From contig NC_053415.1 in the NCBI RefSeq assembly GCF_016859285.1, positions 17,927,001 to 17,991,000 on the forward strand: DNA of 64,000 nucleotides. Direction: 5' to 3'. The notes beneath the pieces were generated by a model. It ran no database searches, was not told the DNA's origin, and worked only from the letters and a program-made list of their open reading frames with translations. The stretch is from Xiphias gladius (taxonomy: Eukaryota > Chordata > Actinopteri > Istiophoriformes > Xiphiidae). The position numbers were made by a program, and so were the translations under genes. How positions within the stretch are numbered: the stretch's first letter is position 1; every line of letters begins with the position of its first letter. Of this stretch, positions 60,367 to 64,000 are shown piece by piece.

Positions 60367-60751
60367 CGTATCACCAAGCGGCCAAGCTATACTTTCTTAA
60401 TTAAAACACGAGAATGAAATGGTGGATGAAGCAGGTTGAACAAAATAATAATAGCCAACATCACTTCTTTGCCTTTTTTTCGTTAACATTATTGACTAGC
60501 TTCATCCCTATTACTGCAACCTGGCTGGCGGTTTTCATCAACAGTAGCGCGGTGCAGGAAACAAGTACAATTGTAGTCTTTGGAGCCAAAAAGATTGCAC
60601 TCCGTAATGAGCCCGACGTTCTCTTTGAACTACATTTCCCACAACCTCCGTTGTTGAGCCGTTTGACAAGCTACAGACGCTTCTTGTCTCAGGCTCTACG
60701 GTCTGCGGTGTTAGCTAACCATAACGCTGGGTGTTTGTCTGGGACAACAGC

Positions 60752-63700
60752 ATGGGTGTATCAGATTTACAGTTTGATACAAATGCTGGTAAGTGGCTCA
60801 CTTGTTGTTTCGGTCAGACAAACAGCAATGATTCACGTTTGTTTAAAGGTAGCTGTTATGAGCATGTTTATTACTAGCTAACGTTAGCTAGTGTGCATCA
60901 ATCGAGTTCTGCCGTTAGCTGTTTCCATATGTGCAGATCAAAACATCCTTTGTCAGACTTACAAGTGGTCTTGCAGCGATGTTTAACAATTCTTGAATAT
61001 CAAACTAACTAATTTTATGGTGGGTTCTGCAAGTTTCCTTGAAGACTGTAAGAAGCATATCGTAGCGATGTATATATTTGGCAGTGTATTGATTTTTTTT
61101 ACTGTCCTTGATAGTCAGGTTTCATGCCTTCAGATACCATAATGTCAGCAGTTACAACTGCACTACAGCAGTAATATTTCAACCATTATGTAAAACCAAG
61201 CTACTGAAAGACTGTAGACATGTTGAAATGACTTAACATTTTTTATTTTGTTATTTGGTAGATCTAGATGTGACTGTAGATTTAGACTGAGATATGTGCC
61301 AGAACTATCTCCATCTACAGTAAAAAAGTGTTTTTTTTTTCTATACCACTCTTTTCTTTTAGGTATTTTTCAAGACAGAGACAGATTTAAAAAAAGTCAG
61401 TGCCGCAGAGCAAAATACAGTTCTCTAATCTTTCATCACAGGTCTTCAGGCAAATATTTGATGTCCCAAACCTAACTCGAGATAACCCTGTTAACTGTAA
61501 ACTGACCCTTATGTGTAAGATTGCTGCAATGTCTGCCCCCAGCTTTTATTGTATATGTACACTGTATGTATGCTTAGTTGCCACAAGAGCTTGTGTGTTA
61601 TGTACTCATGGTGATGAGCGACTCACAGTTGTTGTGGTTTTCCAGTCTGTTTAATCTCCACCTTCTTTTCTCTCACAAGGACCTGTGGTGGATCTTTCAG
61701 CCCGGGGTATGCAAAAGCTGGATCCCAGTTTCACATGCTCCGAAGACACTCACACTCTCATCCTGGACCGTAACCACATCATGAAACTGGACCATCTGGA
61801 AAGGAGCCCAGGCCTTCAGCAGGTAGTTACCTCTTTGAGATTTAGGCAGTTTTACTCAGTTTTCAGTTTATCACAGTTTGCTGATTTAATGTCCTGTGGT
61901 AAGTCTTGGTCTTTTCCTCTTCAGCTGTCTGTAGCTAGTAACCGTCTGGTGAGAATGATGGGTGTGTCTCGGCTGACAGAGCTGAGAGTCCTCAATCTTC
62001 CCAATAACAGTATTGGCTATATCGAGGGGCTGAGAGATCTGCCTCATCTCAAATGGCTCAACCTGTCTGGAAACAATATTAAAGTGAGGAGAAGAGGAGT
62101 TTCATATACTTTACTTACATATCGTCATTTATTTACAAAAATGTTAATGCATTAGTTTCAGCCTATGTGTTAATATTTTTTATGTTTAACTGACTGTATA
62201 CTCTTTTACATAGGTCATTGAGCAACTCAGCAACTGTGTTTCCCTTCAGCACCTGGATCTGTCTGACAATAACATATCTACCGTTGGTGATCTGACTAAA
62301 CTGGTGGCATTAAAGGTTAGTGCTGCAGCCTTCCAGGTCAAAACTGAGCCCAAGCAAAGAAAAAAAAGAGAATTTTATAATGTAAATTTATAGTGTCAGG
62401 TTTCTTTTATGATTGATTTTCTGTCAATATTTTCAGACACTTTTACTCCATGGAAACAGTATTACAACACTTCGTACTGTTCCTGCCCACCTACCTGCCC
62501 ATTTATCCATTCTCTCCCTGGCAGAAAACGAGATAAGAGATCTCAATGAAGTAATTATGTTTTTCCTAACTTGATACAGCAACATTGATCCCCATTTAAA
62601 ATATATTCAGGCACTTATTTACATTGACTGATTTCTTTTCTTTTTCACCTGTATCCCCTTCTTTTATTTCTGAATGCTCCATAGGTGTCATACCTGGCAC
62701 CTCTCCATGAACTGGAGCAGCTGTCTATAATGAGCAACCCTTGTGTTATGGCAACTCCCTCATTGCCAGGATTTGACTACCGGCCTTATATTACGAGTTG
62801 GTGCCTGAGCCTAAAGGTCCTGGATGGATATGTGGTGTCACAAAAAGAAGGGTGCGTACATTTGTATGCTGTTACAGTTTGCTTGTCAGGATTAACACAG
62901 GAATGGTATTCAAATGTTTGACTCTGGTATTCCTTGTGTTCAATTGGCACAATTACAGTCTCAAAGCAGAGTGGCTGTACAGTCAAGGTAAAGGACGTTC
63001 ATATCGACCAGGTCAGCATGTACAGCTGGTTCAGTATCTCACCACTGTTTGCCCTCTGACCTCATCACCGGCCTTGGAGACGGCAGAAGATGCCAAGCTG
63101 GAGAAGATCCTTAGTAAGCAGAGGTAAAAATCTGATCCTACAGAGAGCCTTTTAACAAACAGTATATGTTTGTTGATGGAAAATATTTACTTGAACGACC
63201 TTGTGTTTGTACTGATATTTTTGGATCTCAGGTTTCACCAAAGGCAGCTGTTAGAGGAGACGCAGGGAGGCTGTCCCAGTCCTCCTCGTCCAACTCAACT
63301 AGATGTAGAGAAGCACAGTCCTTTAGATGCCGCGCCACAGGGGGGAGCCAGAGAGGTGAGGAAAAACACTGCACCTGAACCAGCTGCTTCTCCATCAGTC
63401 CCAGAGACAGGTAGGAGAACTTACACCAGCCATTGTATACATTGTTTCTCTTTATCAGTATTTTAATGCAGAGTTTTTTTTGATAATGCTGACTGTCTGT
63501 TTTGTGTTTAACTTACAGAGCCTGTTGTGCAGTTCAACACTTGGGTGAGCTGCGATTCTTCCCACCCATCGCTGCCAGCAGTTCGCAGCCCAATGCTGGG
63601 AGAGGAGCACATTTATTTGGAGGATGTTCAGACAGATGAGGACAAACTCAATGGCAGCATGCTTTCCTCAGAGTCCACCTTTCTCCCCTTCACGTCTGAT

Positions 63701-64000
63701 CTGGAGCCACAAACGGCCCAGTCTGACAGCGAGGATGAGACAGAGACGTTTGAACTTGATTCCCTGGCCCCAAAGCGGCCAGCAGAGCCCAAAAAGCACA
63801 ACACAAACAAGACTCTTCATTCGCCCCCAGTGGATAAGCAAGAGAAGAAGACTCTTGAAGAAGAGGTTATTTCTGCTGCTGCCACAACAGTTGTCTCACT
63901 GGGGGTCAGAGTTAGCATACCACAAAATGATCTGGAAACACCCTCTGATTTTGGTAAAGCAAAGATGAAAGAAGCCTCCAAGCAGGAAGAAGCTGATATG
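60752..64000 (+). CDS. cep97: Centrosomal protein of 97 kDa, N-terminal part (nine exons, truncated by window end)
   Basis: Partner of CP110 that caps the distal mother centriole and suppresses ciliogenesis until removed. Exons: 60752-60788, 61680-61822, 61925-62083, 62214-62315, 62437-62550, 62685-62851, 62959-63123, 63232-63410 and 63519 to beyond the window. All junctions are GT-AG and in phase, giving 516 residues so far. The first coding exon is only 37 nt ([12 protein letters not shown] plus one base) and was chosen because its ATG is in phase with LSARGMQKL. Leucine-rich repeats span about residues 20-190 (LHTLILD-like, [44 protein letters not shown]). A cap then ends near [27 protein letters not shown]. 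After that the protein is acidic and Ser-rich. The IQ and CP110-binding parts lie beyond the window. Confidence 0.95.

Noticed and set aside
60414-60881. A 155-codon frame upstream of cep97
   Set aside because: It is in the wrong frame relative to the cep97 donor at 60789 and shows no family similarity; the short ATG at 60752 fits instead.

Overview
The window is nuclear DNA from a ray-finned fish, most likely a percomorph teleost. Five vertebrate genes with GT-AG introns are spread over AT-rich sequence full of microsatellites, decayed Tc1-like transposons and short dispersed repeats typical of teleosts. I found no bacterial, viral, CRISPR, tRNA or rRNA features. Gene names rest on remembered similarity to the human proteins. 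Exon boundaries were set by hand from splice sites and reading phase, and the four genes that lie wholly inside the window each close as an uninterrupted reading frame.

Layout: (1) 1-3.3 kb holds Tc1 remnants and repeats. (2) 3.9-13.1 kb, + strand: gpr161 (525 aa), a ciliary orphan GPCR that represses Hedgehog signalling, with a probable non-coding first exon near 4 kb. (3) 13.1-19.1 kb is intergenic, with repeats and a broken Tc1-like element. (4) 19.1-45.0 kb, - strand: dcaf6 (NRIP/IQWD1), 20 coding exons and 936 codons when all are joined, a WD40/IQ substrate receptor of CUL4-DDB1 ligases. (5) 45.0-47.3 kb is the region between the diverging dcaf6 and mpc2 starts. (6) 47.3-52.4 kb, + strand: mpc2 (126 aa), a mitochondrial pyruvate carrier subunit. 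(7) 52.5-56.5 kb is intergenic with a truncated Tc1-like element. (8) 56.5-60.1 kb, - strand: rpl24 (157 aa), ribosomal protein eL24. (9) 60.75 kb to the window end, + strand: cep97, first nine coding exons, cut by the window edge.

The trio gpr161-dcaf6-mpc2 keeps the order and orientation of human 1q24, and the divergent pair rpl24-cep97 keeps that of human 3q12. A junction between two blocks that are separate in human therefore lies between mpc2 and rpl24. The genes are not an operon; gpr161 and cep97 both act at the primary cilium or centriole.

The most unusual structure is in dcaf6. An 84-bp, near-identical, inverted copy of most of its penultimate coding exon, including the splice donor, sits on the opposite strand in the intron between coding exons 8 and 9. 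The dcaf6 pre-mRNA therefore carries both a stretch of coding sequence and its own antisense about 12.4 kb apart.
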